This document shows positions 42,852 through 52,139 of a DNA stretch of 64,000 nucleotides, in pieces. Position 1 is the stretch's first letter, and every line of letters starts with the position of its first letter. The notes below the pieces were generated by a model. It saw only the letters and a program-made list of their open reading frames with translations. It had not been told where the DNA came from and did not search any database. The translations under genes and the position numbers were made by a program. This DNA comes from Bradyrhizobium sp. ARR65 (lineage in GTDB: Bacteria; Pseudomonadota; Alphaproteobacteria; Rhizobiales; Xanthobacteraceae), in the NCBI RefSeq assembly GCF_000472385.1, contig NZ_AWZU01000001.1, forward strand, positions 475,372 to 539,371. Reading direction: 5' to 3'.

Positions 42852-43385
42852 TTAAACAGTTGGGCGGCTTTCTTTCGCCACCAAGGTAGACAGGGCGCCG
42901 CCAAGGATCAGGACCGCAACCGCACAACCAAGCGCAAGCGTGAAGGCGTGCGCATAAGCGGTTGAACTCTGCGCAGCTCCGAGCGCGCCATAGAAGACGC
43001 CACCGATGATCGCGATGCCGAGCGCGGATCCGATCTGCAGGGCGGAGATAACAGCGCCTGACGCGAGCGCGGCGCGACGGAGATCAACGCCGCCGCCGAC
43101 AGCCTTGATCACCGAGGGCATGATGATGCCAAAGCCCATCCCCGCTGCGACGAGGCCGATAAGGCCGCCGTCAGGAAGCATGGATTCGACGGCCAGCATG
43201 AGGAGGAAGAAACCGAGCGCCTGAAGGCCGAAGCCGAGGGTCAGCGCATAAGATCCGAGCCGTTGCATGAGGTAGGAGGACGCCAATGAGGCGACGAAAC
43301 TGCCGCTCACATACGGCAGCGTCGCAATGCCCGGATCCATCGGGGTTAGTTGTCGATCCAGCAGTTGGTCAGTTTCCGCGCTCAT
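42852..43385 (-). pseudogene. Internally deleted DHA2-type MFS transporter
   Basis: A 177-residue product that keeps a normal start (AGGAG ribosome site, MSAETD) and then, after about a dozen residues, jumps to the last third of a DHA2 transporter (LTPMDPGIATLPYVSG onward). That part aligns with the end of the transporter at 41155, for example MPSVIKAVGGGVDLRRAALA against VPSVIKAVVGGIDQRHAGLA. About 300 residues, some nine membrane segments, are missing in frame. Transport by such a fragment is unlikely. It seems to be a decayed tandem copy, though the reading frame is still open and may be translated. Confidence 0.78.
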
Positions 43386-43520
43386 CCAGGCTCCTCGATC
43401 GCTGGCGGCGCAGTACCCGCCCGATCCTCATGTGCGGCCGGAAAGCTACATAGAGGGAGCTTGACCATATAAAAATAGGATGATTGAATATTTCAGAGAT
43501 AACGTATTGGCATTTTTCCT

Positions 43521-44378
43521 GTGCTGACCTTGGATGTCGATGCCGTACAGGCTTTCGTCCTGGTGGCCGATCTTCAGAGCTTCACGCGAGCCGCCGAGGC
43601 GCTCGACACCTCGCAGGCTGCGATCAGCGTCAAGCTCAAGCGGCTCGAGGACAGGCTGGGCGAAAAGCTGATCGAGCGGACGCCGCGCCTGGTACGCCTG
43701 TCGGCGCGAGGCGCAGCCTTTCTTGGTGTCGCACGCGAATTCATCGCGGCGCATGAGCGCGCTTTGGCGGGTCTGTCGTCTACGTCCCGCCGCTTCACGC
43801 TCGGTATTGCCGATCAAGTCGCCGGTCCCGAGTTGCCGCTTCTGCTGGCACGGCTTCATGCCTACGATCCCGCGCTCTTGATCGAGGTTCAGATCGAAGC
43901 GTCGCGCAACCTCCTGGATGCGTTCGACCGCGGCGCGCTCGATGCGGCGATCGTTCGCCGCGAGGATGATCGGCGCGATGGCGAGATCCTGGCGCAGGAG
44001 CGTTTTGGCTGGTTTGCCGCGCCAGGCTTCGAACATCGCCAAGGCCAGGCGCTTCGGCTGGCCTCGCTGGCAGCTTCCTGCGGCGTCCGCAACATCGCCA
44101 CGCGGGCGCTCGATGCAGCCGGCGTGAGATGGGTCGAGGTCTTTACCGGAGGCGGGACTGCGGCGGTCATTGCGGCCGTATCGGCCGGCCTTGCCGTCGG
44201 CGCCTTGGCGCACCGCGTCGCGCCGGTTGGAGTGGTCGAGATTGGCGAGCGGTTCGCTCTTCCTCCGCTTCCTCCATCCGAGATCGTGCTCCACTCGAGC
44301 GTATCGGATGCGCGCTCAAAGGGAGCACTACGCACAGTCGCGGCTGCTTTCAGGGAGCATCGGGCTCCGTCGCCGTGA
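43521..44378 (+). CDS. LysR-family transcriptional regulator, ArgP-like
   Basis: A 285-residue LysR-type regulator with winged helix at residues about 5-65 (SFTRAAEALDTSQAAISVKLKRLE) and effector domain from about 90. The VDAVQAFVLVADLQSF start is typical of this subgroup. It begins with GTG at 43521 and is divergent from the truncated DHA2 gene, the classical position of a regulator controlling a neighbouring exporter. The 135-bp gap between them is AT-rich (around 43470-43500) and should hold the promoters. Because the divergent gene is decayed, its main target may now be the intact exporter at 41155. Confidence 0.9.
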   Translation: MLTLDVDAVQAFVLVADLQSFTRAAEALDTSQAAISVKLKRLEDRLGEKLIERTPRLVRLSARGAAFLGVAREFIAAHERALAGLSSTSRRFTLGIADQVAGPELPLLLARLHAYDPALLIEVQIEASRNLLDAFDRGALDAAIVRREDDRRDGEILAQERFGWFAAPGFEHRQGQALRLASLAASCGVRNIATRALDAAGVRWVEVFTGGGTAAVIAAVSAGLAVGALAHRVAPVGVVEIGERFALPPLPPSEIVLHSSVSDARSKGALRTVAAAFREHRAPSP

Positions 44379-44404
44379 CGCCTCGTTCACCCGAGAACGG
44401 GCAT

Positions 44405-45337
44405 TCATGAAGGCGCTATCAGCCATCCGACCCATGGTACCGTGACAACGCTGACAATCGTCGACAGCACAATCGCCGCCGAAACCTGATCCGCATCTGC
44501 GGCGTAACGCTGTGCGAGGACATAGTTGCTGCCGGCGGAGGGCAATGAGGCGATCAAAACTCCCGTGCCGCTCCAGAACGCATCGATATGCAGCACATGC
44601 GCGAGCACGCACCACACGGTCAGGGGATAGATCACGAGCTTGACCATCGTGACGCTCGCCGCAGCCAAACCGGTCGAACGCTTGATCCGTTGTACGGCGA
44701 GCGCACCGCCCACGGCGAAGAGGGCCGTCGGCGCGGCCGAGGCGCCCAGCAGCGCCAGAAAGCGATCCATCGGCACAGGCAGCGCAAACCCGGCAGCGGC
44801 GATGGCCGCGCCGGCAACGATCGCCACAATGATCGGATTGTAGATGGTGCTTTTGAGAATGAGCGGACCGACGCCCACGCGGCCGCTCTCGTTGCCAGCC
44901 ATGATGGCGGCGCCAACCGACATGAGGATCATGACCTCGGCGACGATCGCCATCGCGAGCGGACCGGCTCCACGCTCGCCGAAAAACGCAAGAACGATGG
45001 GAGGGCCGAGAAAGCCGAGATTGCTGACAGTCGCCGAGGTCGCGCGCGCGCCGGCGACAGAGGGTCTTTGTCGCTGCAGCAGATGCAAAACGGCGAACAT
45101 GAGCGCGAACATGAGACATCCGCTCGCCAGGTAACCTGCGAAAAAGACCGGATTGAACGAGCGACCCAGCGGCTCGCTGGCGATCAGCCGTATCACGAGG
45201 GCGGGAAGCGCGAAGCGAAAGGAAAATGCGCCGAGCACGTCGAGTGCGGATGGCGGCGTAAGCTGCGCTTTGACCGCGGCCCAGCCGAGCGCGACCATGC
45301 CGAAGATCGGCAGACTGAGCAGGACGAAGCTGATCAC
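44405..45337 (-). CDS. AEC-family transporter
   Basis: A 310-residue membrane protein of the auxin efflux carrier (AEC) family with about ten transmembrane segments in two halves. Family features are the N-terminal [14 protein letters not shown], the mid-loop segment [13 protein letters not shown] with the Asn-Leu-Gly-Phe turn, and the C-terminal [20 protein letters not shown], where the [10 protein letters not shown] block is characteristic. Bacterial members move malate, malonate and other organic acids. It starts with GTG at 45337, overlapping the stop of the dehydrogenase gene by 4 bp, so the two are coupled. The transported acid could be the substrate or product of that dehydrogenase. 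Confidence 0.9.
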   Translation of the reverse strand: MISFVLLSLPIFGMVALGWAAVKAQLTPPSALDVLGAFSFRFALPALVIRLIASEPLGRSFNPVFFAGYLASGCLMFALMFAVLHLLQRQRPSVAGARATSATVSNLGFLGPPIVLAFFGERGAGPLAMAIVAEVMILMSVGAAIMAGNESGRVGVGPLILKSTIYNPIIVAIVAGAAIAAAGFALPVPMDRFLALLGASAAPTALFAVGGALAVQRIKRSTGLAAASVTMVKLVIYPLTVWCVLAHVLHIDAFWSGTGVLIASLPSAGSNYVLAQRYAADADQVSAAIVLSTIVSVVTVPWVGWLIAPS

Positions 45338-46230
45338 GGAAGCGCGGCGGAGCGTCGTTCGATCGCGCGGATGACCGCGATCATGTCTTCCTCGCCGAAT
45401 CCCAGTGCTTCGGTCTGTCCATAAAGCGCGGAGCAGACATCGATGAGCGGCGATGCAATCCCCGCCTCGCGCGCGGCCTCGACCACGAGGCGATTGTTTT
45501 TCAGCACATCAGCGATGGCCGCCTGCCGGGCGAAATCCCGGTGCAACAGCTTCGCAGCCTTGACGCGCGATACATCGCTTGCCATTGGTCCGGCATCGAG
45601 CACTGCCACGAACCGCTCAAGATCCAGCCCGTGGCGCTCTGCAAAATGCGTTGCCTCCGCAAGGCCCGTGACCATGGTGATGAGAAAGACGTTCACGGCG
45701 AGCTTCATCAAAAGCGCGCCCGGAACGGCGCCGCAGTCGAAGCCTTGCCGGCACATCGGCGTGAGCAGGGAGCGGATCGCCGCGATATCCTCGGAGTGCC
45801 CAGCCAGCATAGCGACGAGTTGGCCGGCCTCGGCGGGCTTTCTCGAGCCGGAGACCGGTGCCTCGACATAACGGCCGCCCGCTGCACGCACGTCGGTCTC
45901 CAGCGCCTTGGAATAGTCGGGCGGCACCGTCGCCATGTTGATCAGGACACGTCCTTTGACCCGCGCGGCAAAGCTAGCATCGCCGCGTCCAAGCACCGCA
46001 TTGATCGCGGCGCGGTCCGCCAGCATCAGGATCACGACCCCGCAGCGGGCGAAGAGGTCGGCAACATCCTGCGCAACGACCGCGCCGGCCTTCGCCAGGG
46101 GAGCGATTTTCGCGGCGGAGCGATTCCAGACGATCAGCTTTGTGCCGGCTTTCACCAGATTGAGGGCCATCGCCTCGCCCATGGTGCCAAGGCCGATGAA
46201 GCCCAGGGCATCGGATGGGATCGTTGTCAT
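45334..46230 (-). CDS. NAD(P)-dependent beta-hydroxyacid dehydrogenase (HIBADH family)
   Basis: A 298-residue 3-hydroxyisobutyrate/tartronate-semialdehyde-type dehydrogenase. The cofactor motif [15 protein letters not shown] is at residues 11-25. The substrate-binding segment [21 protein letters not shown] (about 118-138) and catalytic Lys region [10 protein letters not shown] (K near residue 171) are intact. The start at 46230 has a perfect AGGAGG ribosome site, which rules out the open 33-codon extension upstream. It leads a two-gene operon with the AEC transporter and is divergent from the LysR gene at 46342, which probably controls it. The acid oxidised is unknown. Confidence 0.92.
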   Translation of the reverse strand: MTTIPSDALGFIGLGTMGEAMALNLVKAGTKLIVWNRSAAKIAPLAKAGAVVAQDVADLFARCGVVILMLADRAAINAVLGRGDASFAARVKGRVLINMATVPPDYSKALETDVRAAGGRYVEAPVSGSRKPAEAGQLVAMLAGHSEDIAAIRSLLTPMCRQGFDCGAVPGALLMKLAVNVFLITMVTGLAEATHFAERHGLDLERFVAVLDAGPMASDVSRVKAAKLLHRDFARQAAIADVLKNNRLVVEAAREAGIASPLIDVCSALYGQTEALGFGEEDMIAVIRAIERRSAALP

Positions 46231-46341
46231 TCTTCCTCCTTCGAAGCCGCACCGGACGGGTCGCGTTTGCAGGACGCTAGCCTCTCGCCACACTTTCGTA
46301 TATTGGATAGTTTTGAAGCCTGACTTCACTAAACTCGATAG

Positions 46342-47217
46342 ATGAAGCCGACATTCGACATCGATGCGTTGCGTACGATCGTGGCCGGCACGGAGCTCGG
46401 GAGCTTTGCGCGCGCGGCCGTGCAGTTGGGCCGCTCGCAGTCGGCCGTCAGCATGCAGCTGAAGCGGCTTGAGGAGCAGGCGGGCCGTCCGCTATTCCAG
46501 CGTAACGGCCGCGGCCTGGTGCCGACCGAGGCCGGCGATGCCTTGCTCGCCTATGCGCGTCGCATCATCGAGTTGCACGACGAGGCTGCCGCCACGCTGG
46601 GCTCGACGGTCGCGGCCGCCTCGATCAGGATGGGACTTCCGCAGGACTTCTTCGAAGACGTGATGCCCGAGGCCATCTCGCAATTCTCGCGGCAATGGCC
46701 GAGTGTTCACGTCGAGGTGCGGGCTGGCCGCAACTACGCTCTCGAGGACGAGGTGAATGCCGGTCGGCTCGATCTTGCGCTCGCATTTTTCCGGCCCGGT
46801 CGCAACAGGCCCGGCGCGTTGCTTGCCCGCTTGCCGATGTTGTGGTTCGGCGGAAAGAGCTTTGCGAAAACAGCGAATGAAAATCGAATCCCGCTCGTTC
46901 TCTTCGATCATCCCTGCCTGTTTCGCCAGACCGCACTGCAGGTGCTGGACGGCAAGGGCGTTGCCTGGAGATTGTCGCTCACGACGCCGAGCCTGCCCGG
47001 CGTGTGGGGAGCCCTTCGGTTCGGACACGGGATTACGGTCAGAACGGCGCATCGGACGCCTGCGGGCATACGCGAGGTGGGAGCAGAGCTCGATCTGCCG
47101 CGCCTGCCGGCGATCGAATTGCGGATGCTTGCGAGAGGCGATCTTTCGCCGGCCGCTTCGCAGCTCCGGGCCGTGCTGGAATCCGTGGTCCGAAAGCGGG
47201 TGAGGGGCACGAGATAG
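46342..47217 (+). CDS. LysR-family transcriptional regulator
   Basis: A 291-residue LysR-type regulator with winged helix (residues 8-65; [20 protein letters not shown]) and a shorter-than-usual but complete effector domain (from about 90, [20 protein letters not shown]). It is divergent from the dehydrogenase-transporter operon, 111 bp away, and very likely regulates it. The intergenic gap includes the AT-rich stretch around 46295-46310, fitting a promoter. A hairpin-forming palindrome at 47266 follows its stop. Confidence 0.92.
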   Translation: MKPTFDIDALRTIVAGTELGSFARAAVQLGRSQSAVSMQLKRLEEQAGRPLFQRNGRGLVPTEAGDALLAYARRIIELHDEAAATLGSTVAAASIRMGLPQDFFEDVMPEAISQFSRQWPSVHVEVRAGRNYALEDEVNAGRLDLALAFFRPGRNRPGALLARLPMLWFGGKSFAKTANENRIPLVLFDHPCLFRQTALQVLDGKGVAWRLSLTTPSLPGVWGALRFGHGITVRTAHRTPAGIREVGAELDLPRLPAIELRMLARGDLSPAASQLRAVLESVVRKRVRGTR

Positions 47218-47534
47218 AGGCCGGCGCCAGTTCGTCTTCGCTTTGGCTTCACTCCAGCTACAGGTTTAGCGGAGGACTTCCTCCGCTAAGTCCAGTTGGA
47301 CAGCGATTCTGACCAATTCCGCAATTCGACTGCTTCTTGCTTCGGCGGGGCTCCGCAAGCTTGGCTTTGCGGTCTAACGTCTTGATGGTGCGGCGGCGGC
47401 TTCCGTCTTAACCTCTGCGGCAATCGCTGGTGCACGCCGTGGCCCCGACTTCATCCGCGTCGGGTCGTACGTGCCGAGCAAACCGTATCGCTGCTTTGGA
47501 AAATGCGTCGGCCAATTCAACGCGCGAGAGCATC
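47218..47534. other. Intergenic region before fabI
   Basis: These 317 bases contain no supported gene. The palindrome at 47266-47289 probably ends the LysR transcript. The right part, from about 47330, should hold the fabI promoter; an open extension of the fabI frame to 47430 exists but lacks a ribosome site. Confidence 0.45.
47266..47289. terminator. Perfect 11-bp inverted repeat, possible terminator
   Basis: TTAGCGGAGGA-CT-TCCTCCGCTAA is a perfect inverted repeat with a 2-bp centre, 48 bp after the stop of the LysR gene. As RNA it would make a tight hairpin. No T-run follows on either strand, so it may be a Rho-assisted terminator or a protein-binding site. Confidence 0.5.
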
Positions 47535-48326
47535 ATGACCATTTCAGCATTTCCCGAGACCAAGGTCGGCCTTAAGGGACGAAAGGGTCTGATCGTAGGA
47601 ATCGCTAACGATCAATCGATTGCTTGGGGGTGCGCCAAAGCATTTCGAGCCCTGGGTGCCGATTTGGCTGTAACCTATCTGAACGATCGCGCGAAGAGGT
47701 TTGTCGAGCCGCTCGCCAGGGAGCTAGAAGCGCCAATTTTCATGCCGCTGGATGTCAGCGTCGAAGGGCAGACGGAGCAGGTATTCGAGCGGATCGAAAA
47801 GGAATGGGGGCAGCTCGACATCCTGCTGCACTCGATCGCATATTCTCCGAAAGAAGCGTTGCACGGACGAGTTATTGATGTCGGGCGCGACGGATTTCTC
47901 AAGACCTTGGAAATATCCTGCTGGTCGTTCATGCGAATGGCACATCTTGCGGAGCCGTTGATGAAGAACGGCGGCACAATGTTTACCATGACTTATTACG
48001 GCAGCCAGATGGTCGTGGAGAACTACAACGTGATGGGATTGGCCAAGGCGGCGCTTGAGGCCGCGGTGCGTTATATCGCGGCGGAGGTAGGCCCAAAGGG
48101 AATACGGGTGCATGCCATCTCGCCGGGCCCGCTGGCGACGCGCGCGGCTTCGGGCATTCCGGAATTCGATGAGCTGTTGGACAAGGCGCAGAGCAAGGCG
48201 CCGGCGCGAAGTCTCGTCAGCATCGATGATGTCGGCGCAGCAACGGCGTTTCTCGCGCTTGACGGCGCCAAGCTTATTACCGGTGGTGTCACGTATATCG
48301 ATGGTGGTTATCACATCATCGATTGA
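47535..48326 (+). CDS. fabI: Enoyl-[acyl-carrier-protein] reductase (NADH), FabI type
   Basis: A 263-residue FabI-type reductase, the last step of each fatty-acid elongation cycle and the target of triclosan in this class. It has the FabI-specific cofactor motif GIANDQSIAWG (Gly-x5-Ser-x2-x-Gly) near residue 18, and the catalytic Tyr-x6-Lys in NYNVMGLAKAALEA. SPGPLATRAASG follows, where the standard version is SAGPIKTLAASG; the variant is common in second-copy FabI proteins of rhizobia. The ATG at 47535 is chosen over the GTG at 47430 because the fold begins there. It stands alone with its own promoter and may be an accessory copy. Confidence 0.93.
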   Translation: MTISAFPETKVGLKGRKGLIVGIANDQSIAWGCAKAFRALGADLAVTYLNDRAKRFVEPLARELEAPIFMPLDVSVEGQTEQVFERIEKEWGQLDILLHSIAYSPKEALHGRVIDVGRDGFLKTLEISCWSFMRMAHLAEPLMKNGGTMFTMTYYGSQMVVENYNVMGLAKAALEAAVRYIAAEVGPKGIRVHAISPGPLATRAASGIPEFDELLDKAQSKAPARSLVSIDDVGAATAFLALDGAKLITGGVTYIDGGYHIID

Positions 48327-48613
48327 AGCTGTCCCGGGGGCTCACGGCCTGGCGGGACTGCCGTCGACATCAAACTCTCCCGGGTGGCAGCCGCCGGAGT
48401 AAATGGTCGCATCGACGCGCTGCCGGGCGGTCACTGGGTCCGATGCGGTGCACACCGTGCCAGCATCGGGTCGGCCTATGAGGCCGAAGGTTGTTTTCCG
48501 GCGTGAAAAGTTTCCTCTTGCGATAGGAACCGAATGCGCCGCTTCGCATTCGTAGGCGGTACAAGACCTGCCACGTCAAGTTGAACTACCGAAACCCATT
48601 GGAGGATGCGGCC

Positions 48614-49000
48614 ATGCCACAGGTGAAGCAAGCAGCGAAGGAGAGGCGCACAACCAAAGCCGCTGCTGTGACGGCGCTCGGGGCCGCTGGCCTCGGGGTT
48701 TCGCTGGTGGGGAGCGCATCCGCTACGACCATGCCCGCGGCTGGTGTCCCGCAATCTGACAACGTCTGGCCCAATCAGCGCTTCGTTCTTGGTGAAGAGG
48801 AGATGGCCGACGTCAGTCTCGCCACATTCCATCTGTTCGACAAGGAAAACATCGGCGGCGAGGTGCAGGAAGCCGCCGTTGTTGTTCGTCGTGGCTGCGG
48901 CGGTTGCCGAGGCTGCCGCGCTTGGCGTGGCTGCAGGTGCGGCGGCTGCCGAGGTTGCGGCGGCTGCTGCCGGTCCTGGGGACGGTGCCGATTGTGCTAA
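48614..49000 (+). CDS. Exported small peptide with Cys/Gly/Arg-rich tail (possible RiPP precursor)
   Basis: A 128-residue protein in three parts. Residues 1-38 look like a signal peptide: charged start (KQAAKERRTTK), hydrophobic core and ASA-T cleavage site. Residues 39-90 form an acidic linker with LGEEEMADVSLATFHLFDKEN. Residues 94-128 are a tail with 11 Cys among 35 residues, arranged mainly as GGC, RGC and single WRGC and WGRC units, and almost no other side chains than Gly, Arg and Trp. GGAGG at 48601-48605 fixes the ATG at 48614 over an upstream TTG. I recognise no named family with certainty. The pattern suits a metal-binding protein or a ribosomal peptide for post-translational modification; no modifying enzyme is seen nearby. 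Confidence 0.65.
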   Translation: MPQVKQAAKERRTTKAAAVTALGAAGLGVSLVGSASATTMPAAGVPQSDNVWPNQRFVLGEEEMADVSLATFHLFDKENIGGEVQEAAVVVRRGCGGCRGCRAWRGCRCGGCRGCGGCCRSWGRCRLC

Positions 49001-49286
49001 GTTCCGCGCCCTAACGGCTGCTCGATAACGGGACGGACGCTGGCGCCAAAACCTCAGCTCCGGTACCGCTGCTGGACTTGCATCAAGAAATTGCAAAAAG
49101 CGCCCCACAAGCAAATTCGCATGATGGGGCCCGCGCGCGCTTGTCGCTGCTTCAAGCGCGAATGCCGTTTGGAGTGCCAAGCTTTGTATTCCTGGTGACG
49201 CTGGCGCGCCGTTTTCCGGGAATACCGGGAAGAATATTGCGCATTTTGAGCCTAGACTGGGCCTCCGCAACAGGGGAGGCCATTCA

Positions 49287-50189
49287 ATGGCCAGAAAAGA
49301 AATTCTTGATCGCATCCAGAAGTATATTCGGCCGTACTGTGTCATTACAGGGAAGGACTTCCGGCTGAAGAATTTCGATCCGGCCGACACAAGTCGTCTG
49401 GTGCTCGATAAGGGCGAAGCTTCCGAACTCCTCCGGCGTGGCACTGAGTGGCTCGCGGAGGAACAAGACATGCTGTACGCCCAGGATCGCCGGTCGCTGC
49501 TGCTGATCTTTCAGGCGATGGATGCAGCCGGCAAGGACGGTACGATCAAGCACGTCATGTCGGGCGTAAATCCTCAAGGGTGCGAGGTCTTTTCCTTCAA
49601 GCAGCCGTCGTCGGAAGACCTCAGTCACGACTTCCTTTGGCGTTACTCAAAGCGCTTGCCCGAGCGTGGACGGATTGGAATCTTCAACCGGTCTTACTAC
49701 GAAGAGGTCCTCGTCGTACGCGTGCACCAGGAGATTTTAGAGCGGCAGAGGCTGCCCGCATCGCTCGTAAGTAAGCGCATCTGGGACGAACGGCTTCTCG
49801 ACATCGCGCATTTCGAGGATTACCTCACCCGGCAAGGCGTCGTCATTCTCAAGTTTTTCCTGCACCTATCGCGCGAGGAGCAGAAGAAGCGCTTCATGGC
49901 GCGCCTCGACCGTGCGGACAAGCACTGGAAATTCTCGCCCGCCGACGTTCACGAGCGCAAGTTCTGGGACGACTACATGCACGCGTTCGAGGAAGCCATC
50001 CGTGCGACGGCATCGGAGCATGCCCCGTGGTACATCGTGCCGGCCGACAACAAATGGTTCACGCGGCTCGTAGTCGCCGCGGCCATTGTGGAGGCGGTGG
50101 AGAAACTCGACCTCACTTACCCGATGGTCGACCCGGAGAAGAGGAGGGAGTTGCAAACTATACGCGCGGCCCTCAGCCGCGAGAAATAG
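49287..50189 (+). CDS. ppk2: Polyphosphate kinase 2 family protein
   Basis: A 300-residue PPK2-family phosphotransferase, moving phosphate between polyphosphate and a nucleotide. Walker A is MDAAGKDG (residues 78-85), Walker B lies in GIFNRSYYEEV (about 128-138), and the basic lid region contains KKRFMARLDRADKHWKFS. Length and motif order match single-domain PPK2 of the polyphosphate:ADP or AMP phosphotransferase groups; which nucleotide is used cannot be told by eye. GGGAGG precedes the ATG at 49287. The next gene is a phosphate cotransporter, and a block of phosphate-using sugar enzymes follows, so a role in energy and phosphate storage is consistent. Confidence 0.94.
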   Translation: MARKEILDRIQKYIRPYCVITGKDFRLKNFDPADTSRLVLDKGEASELLRRGTEWLAEEQDMLYAQDRRSLLLIFQAMDAAGKDGTIKHVMSGVNPQGCEVFSFKQPSSEDLSHDFLWRYSKRLPERGRIGIFNRSYYEEVLVVRVHQEILERQRLPASLVSKRIWDERLLDIAHFEDYLTRQGVVILKFFLHLSREEQKKRFMARLDRADKHWKFSPADVHERKFWDDYMHAFEEAIRATASEHAPWYIVPADNKWFTRLVVAAAIVEAVEKLDLTYPMVDPEKRRELQTIRAALSREK

Positions 50190-50299
50190 GTGACGCCGCG
50201 CAGCGGTCGCCCATTGCGCAGCCTCGTCGGATGCCTTCGCTCTGCTGCTGCGCTATAGTGCAGGAGCTGGCCTGATCGTCATTCGGCTCAGGAGCGCGC

Positions 50300-51979
50300 A
50301 TGTCGACGGCAATCTCGGTACTCGGCGGCGTAGGTCTCTTCCTGCTTGGCATGACCGTGATGACGGAAGGCCTCAAGGCGCTGGCCGGGTCGGCCCTTCG
50401 AACGGTGCTCGGCAAGGCGGCGGCGACACCGCTGCTCGGCTCCTTTTGGGGTGCCATTGTCACGCTTCTGGTGCAGTCCTCCAGTGCAACGACCATGACG
50501 ACGATCGGTCTCGTCAGCGCAGGCTTGTTGACGTTCCAGCAAGGATTGGGCCTCGTCTTCGGCGCGAATGTGGGCACCACCGGCACCGGCTGGCTGGTCG
50601 CGCTCATCGGCGTCCGCGTCTCGCTCACGGCGGCGGCGCTGCCAATGATCTTCGTCGGTGCGTTGGCCAAGCTTCTGGCCCGCGGGCGAATATCCGGGGT
50701 GGGCGCCGCGCTCGCCGGGTTCGGGCTGGTCCTTTTTGGGCTGACAACCCTGCAGCAGGGCATGGGCGGGCTAGCCGAACGATTGCACCCGGCGGACCTG
50801 CCTGTCGTTCTCGCAGGTCCCGAAGCCCGGTGGTGGTCGGGCCTGGTCGGTGTACTGGTGCTGGTCGTGGTCGGGCTGGTGATGACCGCGCTGATGCAGT
50901 CGTCAACGGCCGCCGTCGCGGTGACGTTGTCCGCCCACTACGCCGGTGCGGTCGGGTTGGACCAGGCCTGTGCGCTGATCATCGGCCAGAACATCGGGAC
51001 AGCGACGAGTTCCTCCTTGGCGGCGATTGGCGCGAGCACCACCGCCAAGCGGCTGGCCATTGCTTATGTCCTGTTCAAGCTTATCGCCGCCCTTATTGCG
51101 CTGGTGCTTTTTCCCTTCGTCACCCCTCTTCTCTTGCGTGCCTCCAAGACCGTCGATGGCGTCACGCTGCTGGCCGGTTATCACACGGCGTACAATCTGG
51201 TCGGCGTGTTGGTCCTGCTGCCGCTGGTCAACCGGTTCACTCGGCTGGTCGAGCGTATTCTGCCCGAGCGTGGCTCACCGCTCACGCGTTGCCTCGATCC
51301 CTCGGCGCTTGCGACGCCGATCGTAGCGGTGGAAGCAGTGCGGAAAACGATCGCACAGGCGCTCGCAACGGTATGCGGTTCGATCGAGGCGGCCCTACTC
51401 GGCCGCGCTGAACCAATCCGCCTGGGGAAGGATGCCGTATCGGTGCAGGAGGCGGCCCACGCCTTGCGCCAGGCACAAATGTTTCTCTCGGACGTGACCG
51501 GGCCGCCTGACACCGATGACGAGCAACAGCGCCTCACGAGCACACTACACGCGCTCGACCACGCGTCTCGACTGGCGGAATCGGCGAATGGACCGATCGA
51601 CTTCGGCGCGGTGGGCGGCGGACCCGAGGACATCCGCACCCGAGAGCTATGCGCAGAAGCGATGCGAGGCGCAGCCGCGATTGCGCGCGGAGTGGCGGCG
51701 CCGCTTCGTGCTGCGCAGGTCACGGCAATCTCACCGGACGCCGGCGCCGTGGCTGACCGGCGTGTGATCTCGACGAGCGAGGCCATCACCGAACTCGAGC
51801 GCTGTGCCATGCAACTGGGCGAATTGCAGCGCACCCATCGCAGCACGACGCTGGGCGCGGTCGTCAATGGAACGCTCACCGCCGACGCGGCGCTCGTCCG
51901 CGTCGAAACGGTTCGAAGCCTCGAGGCGCTGTCGCGTCACGCTTGGCGCTCTGCAGCTCATCTTGTCGGCTACGGCTAG
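50300..51979 (+). CDS. Na/Pi cotransporter family protein with PhoU-like tail
   Basis: A 559-residue phosphate transporter of the NptA/YjbB type. Residues 1-340 hold about nine membrane segments with the two inverted-repeat motifs LVQSSSATTMTT (about residue 54) and LMQSSTAAVAV (about 197), the Na-Pi signature. Residues about 350-559 form a helical PhoU-like cytoplasmic domain that usually limits transport. CAGGAGC before the ATG at 50300 is a good ribosome site. It lies 110 bp after the PPK2 gene in the same direction. Phosphate uptake or export with sodium is expected, keeping the phosphate pool in step with polyphosphate use. Confidence 0.92.
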   Translation: MSTAISVLGGVGLFLLGMTVMTEGLKALAGSALRTVLGKAAATPLLGSFWGAIVTLLVQSSSATTMTTIGLVSAGLLTFQQGLGLVFGANVGTTGTGWLVALIGVRVSLTAAALPMIFVGALAKLLARGRISGVGAALAGFGLVLFGLTTLQQGMGGLAERLHPADLPVVLAGPEARWWSGLVGVLVLVVVGLVMTALMQSSTAAVAVTLSAHYAGAVGLDQACALIIGQNIGTATSSSLAAIGASTTAKRLAIAYVLFKLIAALIALVLFPFVTPLLLRASKTVDGVTLLAGYHTAYNLVGVLVLLPLVNRFTRLVERILPERGSPLTRCLDPSALATPIVAVEAVRKTIAQALATVCGSIEAALLGRAEPIRLGKDAVSVQEAAHALRQAQMFLSDVTGPPDTDDEQQRLTSTLHALDHASRLAESANGPIDFGAVGGGPEDIRTRELCAEAMRGAAAIARGVAAPLRAAQVTAISPDAGAVADRRVISTSEAITELERCAMQLGELQRTHRSTTLGAVVNGTLTADAALVRVETVRSLEALSRHAWRSAAHLVGYG

Positions 51980-52139
51980 CTTGGTCAGCCTTCCCACTCA
52001 CGCGACGAGCCGCGGGAGCGCATTCCAGCCGCAAACTCAGTCCGCACATGGGTGCGCTGCTGTGGCCTCCAAACGTTCGCATGACCGAGCCGCGGCCACC
52101 GGACCCTCGCGGGGAGAATGCGCCGAAGATCCTCGCTTC

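Noticed and set aside
48476..49471. A 331-codon open frame on the minus strand with Ala/Thr repeats
   Set aside because: Its Ala-rich repeat is the mirror of the Cys/Gly tail of the peptide gene at 48614; it also overlaps the PPK2 start. The plus-strand gene has a ribosome site and signal peptide.
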